From: CAWEBF01 sp963807235
GTDB taxonomy: Bacteria > Acidobacteriota > Vicinamibacteria > Vicinamibacterales > UBA2999
Direction of reading: 5' to 3'
Length of the DNA stretch: 64,000 nucleotides
NCBI GenBank assembly: GCA_963807235.1
Contig: CAWEBF010000015.1
Coordinates: 248,001 to 312,000, forward strand
Shown here: positions 26,032 through 34,426 of the stretch, one piece after another
How positions within the stretch are numbered: the first letter of the stretch is position 1
Layout of the letters: each line of letters begins with the position of its first letter
Translations under genes and position numbers: made by a program
Notes under the pieces: model-generated
The model's input: the letters and a program-made list of their open reading frames with translations, nothing else
The model's database searches: none
What the model was told of the DNA's origin: nothing

Positions 26032-27366
26032 ATGACGGGTCGATCGCGGACGCGGTCACCACGCGCCATCCTCATCGCCTTGGGAATCGCCGCGGCGTCG
26101 GCGCTCGTGCCGGGACAGCAGCGACAGTATCCATACCCCACGGTCAGGGACATGCGCGGCGTGATTCCCCCTGGCCCGAAGGTCGCACCCTACAACAGCC
26201 CGCCACTTGGCGACGGGCCGTTCCTGTTCGAGACGTACGAACACCGGAACATTCGTGTGTCGGTGGTCACCAAGGGTCTGTCGCATCCGTGGAGTGTCGC
26301 GTTCATCCCGGGCGGCGACGTGCTGATCACCGAGCGCGTCGGCCGGCTGCGGGTCGTGAGGAACGGGGTGCTGGATCCCGCACCGGTCGCGGGCATTCCG
26401 CGGGTGATTTCGCAGTCCACGATGGCGGGGCTGATGGACATCGCTCTGCACCCGCAGTTCGCCCAGAACCGCCTCGTCTACATCTCGTACCACAAGCCCG
26501 TGGCCGTCGGAACAGACGCGAACGGGCGCGACTTCCCCATCGCCAGCAACGCCATCCTGCGAGGCAAGTGGGACGGCAAGGCGCTGACCGATGTGACCGA
26601 TGTGTTCGTGTCCGAGGACGTGGACACGGAGATGTCGCGCATCGCCTTCGATCGCGACGGGCTGCTGTACATGACGATCGGCGGCCCGGGCACGGGCCCG
26701 CCGGCCAGCCTCGACCGCCCGCAGCATGGCAGCGACGACGCCGGGAAGATCCTGCGCATGCGCGACGACGGCAGCGTGCCGCCCGACAACCCCTTTGTGG
26801 GCAAGACCGGCTACAAGCCCCGGATCTTCACGATGGGCCATCGGACCCAGCTGGCCCTCGCGCTCAACCCGTTTACGGGCGAGATGTGGGCCGGCGAGCA
26901 AGGGCCCAATGGCGGCGACGAGGTCAATATCCTGCGGCCGGGCCGCAACTACGGGTGGCCGTTCGTCAGCGACGGCCGGGACTACCGTGGGCATTACTTG
27001 TCGCCCACGCCGTACCGCGACGGCATGGAGCGCCCGCACGTCCTCTGGGTGCCGTCGATAGCCGTCTCCGGGATGATGTTCTACACGGGGGACCGGTTGC
27101 CGAACTGGCGCCGCAACCTGTTCGTCGGGGGCATGCGGGAGGGCGAAATCGCGCGCACGGGCCAGCTCCAGCGTATCGTGTTCAACGACAACTGGGATGA
27201 ATTGCGGCGGGAAAGCCTGCTGCGCGACCTGCACCAGCGTATCCGGGACGTGCGGCAGGGCCCCGACGGCCTGATCTACGTCCTGACCGAGGAAGACCAG
27301 GCCGCCTTACTGCGCATTGAGCCAGACCCGCCCGCACGAAGTGCGGGCCAAAAGACACTGCCCTAG
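26032..27366 (+). CDS. Exported PQQ-type sugar dehydrogenase (GDH/sorbosone fold)
   Basis: The 444-residue protein has a signal peptide (AILIALGIAAASALVPG) and a six-bladed propeller of the soluble glucose/sorbosone dehydrogenase family: GLSHPWSVAFIPGGDVLITE, MDIALHPQFAQNRLVYISYH, AFDRDGLLYMTIGG, MGHRTQLALALNPFTGEMW, EQGPNGGDEVNIL and NYGWPFVSDG. These match the calcium and PQQ loops of the Asd-like periplasmic enzymes that oxidise aldose sugars. The last codons (ARSAGQKTLP, then stop) come from dispersed element copy B. The start at 26032 is preferred to a TTG 18 bases upstream. Confidence 0.87.
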   Translation: MTGRSRTRSPRAILIALGIAAASALVPGQQRQYPYPTVRDMRGVIPPGPKVAPYNSPPLGDGPFLFETYEHRNIRVSVVTKGLSHPWSVAFIPGGDVLITERVGRLRVVRNGVLDPAPVAGIPRVISQSTMAGLMDIALHPQFAQNRLVYISYHKPVAVGTDANGRDFPIASNAILRGKWDGKALTDVTDVFVSEDVDTEMSRIAFDRDGLLYMTIGGPGTGPPASLDRPQHGSDDAGKILRMRDDGSVPPDNPFVGKTGYKPRIFTMGHRTQLALALNPFTGEMWAGEQGPNGGDEVNILRPGRNYGWPFVSDGRDYRGHYLSPTPYRDGMERPHVLWVPSIAVSGMMFYTGDRLPNWRRNLFVGGMREGEIARTGQLQRIVFNDNWDELRRESLLRDLHQRIRDVRQGPDGLIYVLTEEDQAALLRIEPDPPARSAGQKTLP

Positions 27367-27409
27367 CGAGGCGGAGCCCTCTCGTCGGTCCGGGCGGAGC
27401 CTCGCTAGC
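27330..27409 (+). repeat. Dispersed palindromic element, copy B (reference copy)
   Basis: The element begins with hairpin GCCCGCAC, loop GAA, GTGCGGGC (27330-27348), then CAAAAGACACTGCC, then left inverted repeat CTAGCGAGGC (27363-27372), an interior with CTCGTCGGTC, and right inverted repeat GCCTCGCTAG (27399-27408). The stop codon TAG of the sugar dehydrogenase gene is part of the left inverted repeat. Confidence 0.88.
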
Positions 27410-27469
27410 TCTTGACGGCGGTTTGACTGGCCAACACCCCGGTCGAGGGCCGATAATCTGTGTGAACCG

Positions 27470-29050
27470 ATGCCGCAACGCACCGCCCGCTTGAGGCCTG
27501 CCTTGGCCCTCTTGGTCGCCCTGTCCGGCCCGTGGCCGGCGCTGGCGGCTGACCCGGATACCCGCTTGGCCGACGCCGCCCGGGCTCGCGACATGGCCCA
27601 GGTGCGACGGCTGCTCGAGCAACCGGGTATCGATGTGAACGCCCCGGGGAAGGACGGAACGCCCGCCCTGCACTGGGTGGTACGAGTCAACGATATCGAA
27701 ACGGCCGCGGCGCTGATCCGGGCCGGCGCCGACGCCCGTCGGCCGAACCGATACGGCTTGTTGCCGCTGTCGGTCGCAGCGCAGAATGCCAACGCCGCCA
27801 TGATCCGGCTGCTCGCCGAAAGCGGCGCCGACGCCAACGCCCCCGACGCGGCGGGAGAATCGCCGCTTGTCACGGCCACGGGCCTCGGCAGCATGGACGC
27901 CGTGCAGGCGCTCATCGAGGCCGGCGCTGTGGTGGACGCCAAGGATCGAACGTTTCAGCAGACGGCGTTGATGGTGGCGGTTCGTGCCAATCATCCTCCT
28001 CTGGTGAAGCTGTTCCTCGACAAGGGCGCCGACGTGAACGCGCGCACGCGCACGGGTGACACACCTCGCTGGGTGCTGCCCAACTCCGTACCTGGATTCG
28101 GTCACGGCGTCGGGATCATTCGCGGAGGATTGCCGGAGCGCGGCTCGCGCCTCCCGATTCCAGGGGCGATGTCCCCTCTTTTCTATGCCGCCCGCGACGG
28201 CCGCGTGGAATCGGCGAAGCTGCTGCTCGACCGCGGCGCCGCGATCGATCAGACCGACGCCAACGGCATCACGCCACTCCTCATGGCCATCACGAACAAT
28301 CGTCCCGAGATGGCACATCTGCTCATCGAGCGCGGCGCGAACGTGCGCGTGGTGGACTGGTACGGGCGGACACCCCTGTGGGCGGCCGTGGAAGCGCGCA
28401 ACATGGACGTGGACAACGGCACGTTCGTCAACAACGTGGACCGCGCCCCGCTGCTGCGGCTGATCGCGGAGTTGCTCGCCCGGGGCGTGGACGTGAACGC
28501 CCGCATGCAGGAACACCCGCCCATCCGTCGGCACATGCTGCCCACCACGGGCACGCTTGCGTGGGTGGACTTCACCGGCCAGACACCCTTCCTCACCGCG
28601 GCCCTGGCGGCGGACCTGGACGTGATGCGGCTGCTGCTCAAATACGGCGCCGACCCGCACATTCCCACCTTCGGCGGCACCACCGCGTTGATGGCGGCGG
28701 CCGGCGTGAACTGGGTGTTCGATCAGACCTTCGACGAGGGCCCCGCCGCCCGGCTGGCCGCGGTGAAGTTCTGCAGCGAGCTGGGGATGGACGTGAACGC
28801 GATCAACTCGATGGGGCTCACGGCGCTTCACGGCGCCGCCAATCGCGGGTCCGACGACATCATCCGGTTCCTGGTCGAAAAAGGCGCGCGGCTCGACGTC
28901 AAGGACAAGGAAGGCCGGACGCCGTTGACGTGGGCCGAAGGCGTCTTCCTGGCCACGCACCCGTCGGTGCCCAAGCCGAGCTCGATGGCGCTCATCAAGT
29001 CCCTGCTCGAGGCGAGCGGCGCCCCGCGGCAGCAGGCGGCCCGGCCATGA
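27470..29050 (+). CDS. Exported ankyrin-repeat protein
   Basis: The 526-residue protein has a signal peptide (LALLVALSGPWPALA) followed by about ten to twelve ankyrin repeats from residue 25 to the end, for example LLEQPGIDVNAPGKDGTPAL, LLAESGADANAPDAAGESPL, LLLDRGAAIDQTDANGITPL and FLVEKGARLDVKDKEGRTPL. Ankyrin repeats bind protein partners. Its TGA overlaps the ATG of the downstream DUF1592 gene, so the two are co-translated. Acidobacterial genomes often place an ankyrin protein beside the DUF1592/DUF1552 pair, which hints at a shared but unknown periplasmic function. Confidence 0.88.
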   Translation: MPQRTARLRPALALLVALSGPWPALAADPDTRLADAARARDMAQVRRLLEQPGIDVNAPGKDGTPALHWVVRVNDIETAAALIRAGADARRPNRYGLLPLSVAAQNANAAMIRLLAESGADANAPDAAGESPLVTATGLGSMDAVQALIEAGAVVDAKDRTFQQTALMVAVRANHPPLVKLFLDKGADVNARTRTGDTPRWVLPNSVPGFGHGVGIIRGGLPERGSRLPIPGAMSPLFYAARDGRVESAKLLLDRGAAIDQTDANGITPLLMAITNNRPEMAHLLIERGANVRVVDWYGRTPLWAAVEARNMDVDNGTFVNNVDRAPLLRLIAELLARGVDVNARMQEHPPIRRHMLPTTGTLAWVDFTGQTPFLTAALAADLDVMRLLLKYGADPHIPTFGGTTALMAAAGVNWVFDQTFDEGPAARLAAVKFCSELGMDVNAINSMGLTALHGAANRGSDDIIRFLVEKGARLDVKDKEGRTPLTWAEGVFLATHPSVPKPSSMALIKSLLEASGAPRQQAARP

Positions 29051-31368
29051 AGTTCCTGTTCGCTGCGGCGCTTGGCCTCGTGGTTGTGGCATCGGCCACG
29101 CTTGGCGCCGGGCAGACTCAGACTCAAATCCCGACTCCGGCCCCGGCCCCGGCGGTGCGGCCCGTGCGCTCGTCAGCCGCTCCCGCTCCCGACGCGGGCT
29201 TCCTGTCCAAGTACTGCATCACCTGCCACAACCCGCGCGCGAAGACGGGCGGCTTGTCGCTCGAGGCGGAAGCGTTGGCGCACGTCGGCTCCGACGTGGA
29301 GGTGTGGGAGAAAGTGGTCCGCAAGCTGCGCACCGGCATGATGCCGCCGAGCGGCATGCCCAGGCCCGATGCGGCGACCCTCGAGGCGTTCACGTCGGCG
29401 CTCGAGGACCGGCTCGACCAGGCGAATCCGCCGGGACGCCACCCGGAAACGCCGACGTTTCAGCGCCTGAATCGCACGGAGTACGCCAACGCCGTCCGGG
29501 ACCTGCTGGCGATCGACGTGGACGCGCGCGCGCTGCTGCCCGGCGACGATGCCAGCGAAGGCTTCGACAATATCGCGGAGGCGTTGACGGTTTCGCCCTC
29601 GCTCGTGCAGGGCTATGTGGCGGCGGCGCTGAAGATCAGCCGCCAGGCGATCGGGGACCGCACGGTGGCGCCGTCGCAGATCACCTACTCCGCGCCGGGC
29701 GAGTGGGTACATGACAAGCACGTCGAGGGCCTGCCGCTCGGCACACGCGGGGGTTTGCTGATCTCGCATACCTTCCCGCTGGACGCGGAGTACGAACTCT
29801 CTATCGGCGGAGGCGGGGGCGGCGGCGGGTTCGTCGGCTCGGGCCTGGACGTCACGCTGGACGGCCAGCAGCTGAAGGTCACGAACCCCAGGAGCTTCCG
29901 GCAGCGGGTTACCGCCGGACCACACACGATCGGCCTGGCGCTCGTCGATCGACAGCGCGGTGCCGGCGTGGACGACACGTTCTCGGACCATCGCAACGAC
30001 GCGAGGTTCGCGACGGGCGGCGCCGTGCAGACGCTGACCATCCTGGGACCGTTCGACTCCACGGGCATGAGCGAGACGCCGAGCCGCACGCGCATCCTGG
30101 TGTGCCGGCCGGCCACGGCCGCCGAGGAGCCTGCCTGCGCCCGGCGGATCGTCTCGAGCGTGGCCCGGCGTGCCTACCGGCGGCCCCCTGCGGCCGCGGA
30201 GATCGACACGCTGATGACCTTCTACCGTCAGGGACGCGAGGCGGGGAACTTCGAGGTGGGTCTCCAGCACGCGCTGGCGCGGATCCTCGTGGCGCCTGCG
30301 TTCCTGCTCCGCATGGAGGAACCGCCCGCCGGCACGGCACCGGGCTCCGTGTACGCCATCAGCGATCTTGCGCTGGCGTCGCGTCTCTCCTTCTTCCTCT
30401 GGAGCAGCATCCCCGACGACGAGCTGCTGGATCTCGCGGTCGCCGGCAGGCTGAAGAACCGCGGCGTGCTCGAGAAACAAGTCGCGCGGATGCTGGCGGA
30501 CCCCAAGGCGGAGGCGTTGATCAAGAACTTCGCCGGGCAGTGGCTGTTCCTGCGTGACCTGGATACGATCCAGACGGAAGCCGAGCACTTCGACGACAAC
30601 CTGCGCCAGTCGTTCAAACGCGAAACCGAGATGCTCTTCGGCGGCATCGTGCGCGAGGATCGGAGCCTGCTGGAGCTGCTGGACGCGGATTACACCTTTG
30701 TCGACGAGCGGCTCGCCCGGCACTACGGCATACCCAACGTCTACGGCAGCTACTTCAGGCGCGTCAGCCTCGACGCGAACAGCCCGCGGCGCGGCATCCT
30801 GGGCCAGGGCAGCATGCAGACGGTGACGTCGGTGGCCACACGCACCTCGCCGGTGATGCGCGGCAAGTGGGTGCTCGAGAACCTGCTGGGTGCGCCGCCA
30901 CCGGAACCGCCTCCGGGGGTCGAAGTGAACCTCGACCCGACGCCGGGAGCTGTGCCGACCACGCTGCGCCAGCGCCTGGAGCAGCATCGGGCCAACCCCG
31001 TATGCGCGTCGTGCCACAAGGTGATGGATCCGATCGGCTTCGCGCTCGAGAACTTCGACCTGGTGGGCGCGTGGCGCGAGACCGACGGCCCGGGCCCCAT
31101 CGACGCGTCGGGCCAGCTGGCCGACGGCACGCCGCTCAAGGGCCCGGCGGATCTGCGGCGCGCGCTCGTGAGCCGCAGCGACGCGTTCCTGACGCTGGCC
31201 ACCGAGAAGCTGCTGACCTACGCGATGGGCCGGCCCGTGGGCGACACGGACATGTCGTCGGTGCGCACCATCGTGCGCCGGCTGAAGCAAGACGGCCACC
31301 GCTTCTCGGCGCTCGTGGTGGCCGTGACGCAAAGCGCGCCGTTCCGCATGCGAGTCAAGAAGGCATAG
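29047..31368 (+). CDS. DUF1592-type cytochrome c protein with DUF1587/1588/1585 modules
   Basis: The 773-residue exported protein starts with a signal peptide (FAAALGLVVVASATLGAG). A first haem-binding site CITCH lies at about residues 57-61. The planctomycete-type modules follow: FQRLNRTEYANAVRDLL (DUF1587), RIVSSVARRAYRRPP and SRLSFFLWSSIPDDELLD (DUF1595/1592), YFRRVSLDANSPRRGILGQG (DUF1588), a second haem site VCASCHKVMDPIGFALENFD, and LTLATEKLLTYAMGRPVG (DUF1585). Such proteins are found in acidobacteria, planctomycetes and verrucomicrobia with a DUF1552 partner and are often discussed in relation to complex carbohydrate breakdown; the reaction is not established. The start overlaps the ankyrin gene stop (ATGA). 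Confidence 0.92.
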   Translation: MKFLFAAALGLVVVASATLGAGQTQTQIPTPAPAPAVRPVRSSAAPAPDAGFLSKYCITCHNPRAKTGGLSLEAEALAHVGSDVEVWEKVVRKLRTGMMPPSGMPRPDAATLEAFTSALEDRLDQANPPGRHPETPTFQRLNRTEYANAVRDLLAIDVDARALLPGDDASEGFDNIAEALTVSPSLVQGYVAAALKISRQAIGDRTVAPSQITYSAPGEWVHDKHVEGLPLGTRGGLLISHTFPLDAEYELSIGGGGGGGGFVGSGLDVTLDGQQLKVTNPRSFRQRVTAGPHTIGLALVDRQRGAGVDDTFSDHRNDARFATGGAVQTLTILGPFDSTGMSETPSRTRILVCRPATAAEEPACARRIVSSVARRAYRRPPAAAEIDTLMTFYRQGREAGNFEVGLQHALARILVAPAFLLRMEEPPAGTAPGSVYAISDLALASRLSFFLWSSIPDDELLDLAVAGRLKNRGVLEKQVARMLADPKAEALIKNFAGQWLFLRDLDTIQTEAEHFDDNLRQSFKRETEMLFGGIVREDRSLLELLDADYTFVDERLARHYGIPNVYGSYFRRVSLDANSPRRGILGQGSMQTVTSVATRTSPVMRGKWVLENLLGAPPPEPPPGVEVNLDPTPGAVPTTLRQRLEQHRANPVCASCHKVMDPIGFALENFDLVGAWRETDGPGPIDASGQLADGTPLKGPADLRRALVSRSDAFLTLATEKLLTYAMGRPVGDTDMSSVRTIVRRLKQDGHRFSALVVAVTQSAPFRMRVKKA

Positions 31369-31376
31369 GAGAAGCC

Positions 31377-32700
31377 ATGGCGTTTCTGACCAAGACCCAC
31401 CTGTCGCGCCGCACGTTCCTGCGCGGCGCCGGCGTCACGCTGGCGTTGCCCCTGCTCGACTCGATGGTCCCGGCCGCCACCACGTTGGCGCAAACGGCCG
31501 CCAAGGCCCGCACCCGCTTTGGCGCGATCTACGTTCCGCACGGCGCCATCATGCCCAAGTGGACTCCGCGCACGGCCGGCGCCGGGTTCGAGCTGAGCGA
31601 GATCATGCAGCCGCTGCAGCCCTTCTACAGTCAGGTCACGGCCGTCAGCGGCCTCGAGCACGCGATGGCCTACGGCAGCGGTGCCACGGCCAACCACAAC
31701 CGGTCCGCCGCGGCGTTCCTCAGCGGCGCGTTCGCCAAACCCGGCGCCAAGGCGCAGCTGGGCATCACGATCGACCAGGTCATCGCGCGCGCCAAGGGCC
31801 AGGACACGCCGCTCCCGTCCCTGGAGTTGATGATCGAGGACCCGAGTCTCAACTGCGGCGACGGCCTGAGCTGCTCCTACCGCGACACGATCTCGTGGCA
31901 AGGCCCCTCGTCCCCGCTGCCGATGCAGAACAACCCGCAGGTGGTGTTCGAACGGCTGTTCGGCGACGGCAGCACGGATGCCGAGCGCGCGGCGCGCCGA
32001 AAACAGTCGCTCAGCCTGCTGGACTCAGTGGCGGCCGAAGCCGGCGTGCTGCAGCGGAAGCTGCCGACGTCCGATCGTGCCCGGCTGGATCAGTACCTCA
32101 CCGATGTTCGCGAGATCGAACGCCGCATCCAGAAAGCCGGCGACAGCCTGAACGACGATCTCGACATTCCCGCCGCGCCGACGGGCGTGCCCAAGGACGT
32201 CGAGCAGCACATCAAGTTGATGTACGACCTGCAGGTGCTGGCGTGGCAGGCGGAGATCACGCGCGTCTCGACGTTCCTGATGTCCAAGGAGCTGAGCAAC
32301 GCCGTGTATCCCAAGAGCGGCATCCGCGATGCGTTCCACGTGCTGTCGCACCACTCGGGCGTGCAGTCGAACATCGACCGCTTCACGGTGCTGAACAGGT
32401 ACCACTACGAGCTGTTCGCCTACTTCCTGAACAAGCTGAAGGCGACACCCGACGGCGACGGGACACTGCTGGATCACTCGCTGGTGCTCTACGGCAGTGG
32501 CATGAGCGACGGCAATGGCCACAACCACACCGACCTGCCGATCGTGCTCGTGGGCGGCGCGTCGAATCGCCTGGCCGGGAGGCCGGCACATCGTGAATCC
32601 GCAGCACACGCCGATGGCGAACCTGCTGCTCTCGATGCTGGATACGCTGGAGATTCCGTCGGAGAAATTCGGCGACAGCTCAGGCCGCGTCACGCTCTAG
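31377..32700 (+). CDS. DUF1552 Tat-exported protein (one frameshift)
   Basis: The protein of about 440 residues carries a twin-arginine signal LSRRTFLRGAGVTLALPL and the DUF1552 hallmarks FGAIYVPHGAIMPKW, AVSGLEHAMAYG and DHSLVLYGSGMSDGNGHNH. A shift near 32578 (GGCCGGGAGG, one G too many) moves the end into another frame, which reads GRHIVNPQHTPMANLLLSML and ends FGDSSGRVTL at the TAG 32698-32700. It follows the DUF1592 gene by eight bases with a GGAGAAG ribosome-binding site, the usual paired arrangement. The stop codon is part of a 15-bp palindrome. Confidence 0.9.
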
Positions 32701-32745
32701 AAAACTTGACTCTCAGGCTTCCAATCGAATGAGTCAAGTTTTCTA
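32698..32745. repeat. Perfect 15-bp inverted repeat including a stop codon
   Basis: TAGAAAACTTGACTC (32698-32712) and GAGTCAAGTTTTCTA (32731-32745) are exact complements around an 18-base spacer. The A4/T4 flanks could make this a bidirectional terminator. The left arm starts with the stop codon of the DUF1552 gene. It precedes dispersed element copy C just as the 19-bp palindrome accompanies copy E. Confidence 0.85.
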
Positions 32746-32746
32746 C

Positions 32747-32831
32747 GCCCCGCCAAAGGCGGGGCAATCAAACACTGCCCTAGCGAGGCGAAGCCTACAT
32801 GCTCGTCGGTCCGAGGCGCAGCCTCGCTAGC
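32747..32831 (+). repeat. Dispersed palindromic element, copy C
   Basis: Hairpin GCCCCGCC, loop AAA, GGCGGGGC (32747-32765), then CAAACACTGCC, left inverted repeat CTAGCGAGGC (32780-32789), an interior with GCTCGTCGGTCC and right inverted repeat GCCTCGCTAG (32821-32830). Order and spacing match copy B, while the hairpin stem has a different, fully complementary sequence. Confidence 0.87.
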
Positions 32832-32834
32832 GTC

Positions 32835-32942
32835 ATGCCCTACGACGACATGCAGCCGTGGGTGGTCATCGCCGTGATCGTCCTGACGATCTGGCGGGCC
32901 CTCCACGGCCCGCGCAGAACTTCGGCTCGGCGGCCCTGGTAG
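32835..32942 (+). CDS. Possible 35-residue single-TM small protein
   Basis: A short open frame starts four bases after element copy C and reads MPYDDMQPWVVIAVIVLTIW followed by the basic tail RALHGPRRTSARRPW. One membrane span with a positive tail is plausible and resembles the small protein at 18088-18180, which also neighbours a copy of the element. There is no clear ribosome-binding site, so expression is doubtful. Confidence 0.3.
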   Translation: MPYDDMQPWVVIAVIVLTIWRALHGPRRTSARRPW

Positions 32943-32997
32943 CAGTCTCGAGTCGCCAGGCCGGGGGCCCGTACTCGGCCTGGCGACGACGTCAGGC

Positions 32998-33519
32998 TCA
33001 GGAATCGAGCACCTTCTCGATCGCGGTGAAGGTGTTCCAATTGCGAATGGTTGCGGGCACTCCGAAGAGCTGATCCAGCTTGCCAAGTTGCCCGATGGCC
33101 GCCATGCGCCGCCGATACAGACCAACGACAAACCGGCCTTCCCTCGCGAGAATCTTCACCAGCCACTGGCCTGACGAGGGAAGGGTCACGGGCGTCGTTG
33201 GTGCCACGCGAGGAGACTGAGCGAGAACGCTCACAAACCGGACGATGTCCGGGCGGACCACCTGGTTCGCGAAGAAGTCGCGAGACATCAGCCCGGCGAT
33301 CTCGCTGCCCCGGCAGATCATGATCTGGGCATCGAACGGAAGCCGGCGCGCGAATTCCGACTTCACCTGCGCACGGCTGACTGGCCGCCGGATCACAAAG
33401 CTGCCAGCGGCGCCGATGTTGACCACATCCAGGTACTTCAACTGTTCGGCGAGCATTGACGGTCGAAAGGTGCGGCTGCCCCCGACGTTAACGCCCCTCA
33501 GCAGAACCACGAGTGCCAT
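32998..33519 (-). CDS. DUF1697 protein
   Basis: The 173-residue protein reads VVLLRGVNVGGSRTFRPSML near its start, the diagnostic LRGINVGG motif of DUF1697, then VNIGAAGSFVIRRPVSRAQV and a C-terminal GLYRRRMAAIGQLGKLDQLF and IRNWNTFTAIEKV. The family is a small cytoplasmic protein of unknown function found widely in bacteria. It begins the leftward small-gene group 33-34.4 kb, 17 bases behind the YpsA-like gene. Confidence 0.88.
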   Translation of the reverse strand: MALVVLLRGVNVGGSRTFRPSMLAEQLKYLDVVNIGAAGSFVIRRPVSRAQVKSEFARRLPFDAQIMICRGSEIAGLMSRDFFANQVVRPDIVRFVSVLAQSPRVAPTTPVTLPSSGQWLVKILAREGRFVVGLYRRRMAAIGQLGKLDQLFGVPATIRNWNTFTAIEKVLDS

Positions 33520-33536
33520 ACCGGCCGGGCTGGATC

Positions 33537-34016
33537 CTACTCTCTGCTCGGGAGGGCCGCTCTAAGCACAGCGTCAGTGGCGGACGCAATCTCAGGGTCC
33601 TTGGATGCGCGCGGGCCAGCGACATTAAGGATCCGAGGCCCCACCGCAGCGAGCCAGCGGCGGAGCTGTGCGCCCGCGGACGTTAGCGACATCTGGTCGA
33701 GATCGAGATGGAGGACCGGCTTCTCGACCCCGGTGGCTTCTTGGAGGGTCAGGAGCGACCCACCGGTCAACGGTCCATGAGAGAGGATGAGCGTGGCATC
33801 CGAATCGCGGACATTGAGCGCCGTGCGGACGGCGGGGTCGGTGGAATCGGCCTCGAGGAAGCCGAGGTAATCCTCAGGAATGGGTCCATCCTCAGCCAGG
33901 CGGCCACGAGGCACCCAGCCCCCGGTGCCCAGTCCGTTTGCGCGCGCGAAGTCCAAGGCGGCGCGATCGGCGCCGGTCTGTCCGCCGGACACGATCTTCT
34001 CGAGCATTTCGAGCAC
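33537..34016 (-). CDS. Putative molybdenum-carrier / SLOG-type nucleotide-binding protein
   Basis: The 159-residue protein opens KIVSGGQTGADRAALDFARA and GTGGWVPRGRLAEDGPIPE, then ATLILSHGPLTGGSLLTLQ, RILNVAGPRASKDP. This is the pattern of the molybdenum-cofactor-carrier-like family (MoCo_carrier, circularly permuted YpsA/SLOG fold), a Rossmann-like pocket for a nucleotide ligand. Members often lie in accessory regions. A link to molybdenum is not supported by adjacent genes; the ModA-like gene is 8 kb away. Confidence 0.85.
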   Translation of the reverse strand: MLEMLEKIVSGGQTGADRAALDFARANGLGTGGWVPRGRLAEDGPIPEDYLGFLEADSTDPAVRTALNVRDSDATLILSHGPLTGGSLLTLQEATGVEKPVLHLDLDQMSLTSAGAQLRRWLAAVGPRILNVAGPRASKDPEIASATDAVLRAALPSRE

Positions 34017-34034
34017 GAGCTGACCTGGCGTGCA

Positions 34035-34394
34035 TCACCAGATGATGCTCAATACCTTGGCTCTGGGCAGCTTGGCCTTTCCGCCGAGGTCATCGGCTTC
34101 GACCTTGATCGGATCGTTCAACACGACCCCATTGAACTCACTGCTGTTCACTGTTCGCAGAACATCGGTCGGATAGGTCGGAAGATTCTTGTAGACGATT
34201 GACCTGATCTTTGTTGTGTCGATCTTCAATTCGCCGAGATCTGGCGTCTCGATCCTGAAGAACTTTTCGAGCACGGTGACACGATTAATCACCTGCCCGG
34301 TGTTACGCATGATGATGACCGCTGTGCCTGTGGGAAACGAACGCCCAGCCATTGACTTGCGCGCGACACGACCAGCCCGTTTCGACTTGGCCAT
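34035..34394 (-). CDS. Hypothetical 119-residue basic protein
   Basis: I do not recognise this protein. The first 20 residues are strongly basic (AKSKRAGRVARKSMAGRS), followed by a compact beta-rich body (TGTAVIIMRNTGQVINRV; LGELKIDTTKIRSIVY; FNGVVLNDPIKVEADDLGG). The wording of the body resembles small domains that bind a cue through alternating beta strands, but no family is secure. Base composition is visibly less GC-rich than the flanking genes, which suggests foreign origin. It lies 18 bases upstream of the MoCo-carrier-like gene on the same strand. Confidence 0.6.
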   Translation of the reverse strand: MAKSKRAGRVARKSMAGRSFPTGTAVIIMRNTGQVINRVTVLEKFFRIETPDLGELKIDTTKIRSIVYKNLPTYPTDVLRTVNSSEFNGVVLNDPIKVEADDLGGKAKLPRAKVLSIIW

Positions 34395-34426
34395 CCCTGT
34401 GCCTCCTGAAAAGTAGCGTCGATCGG

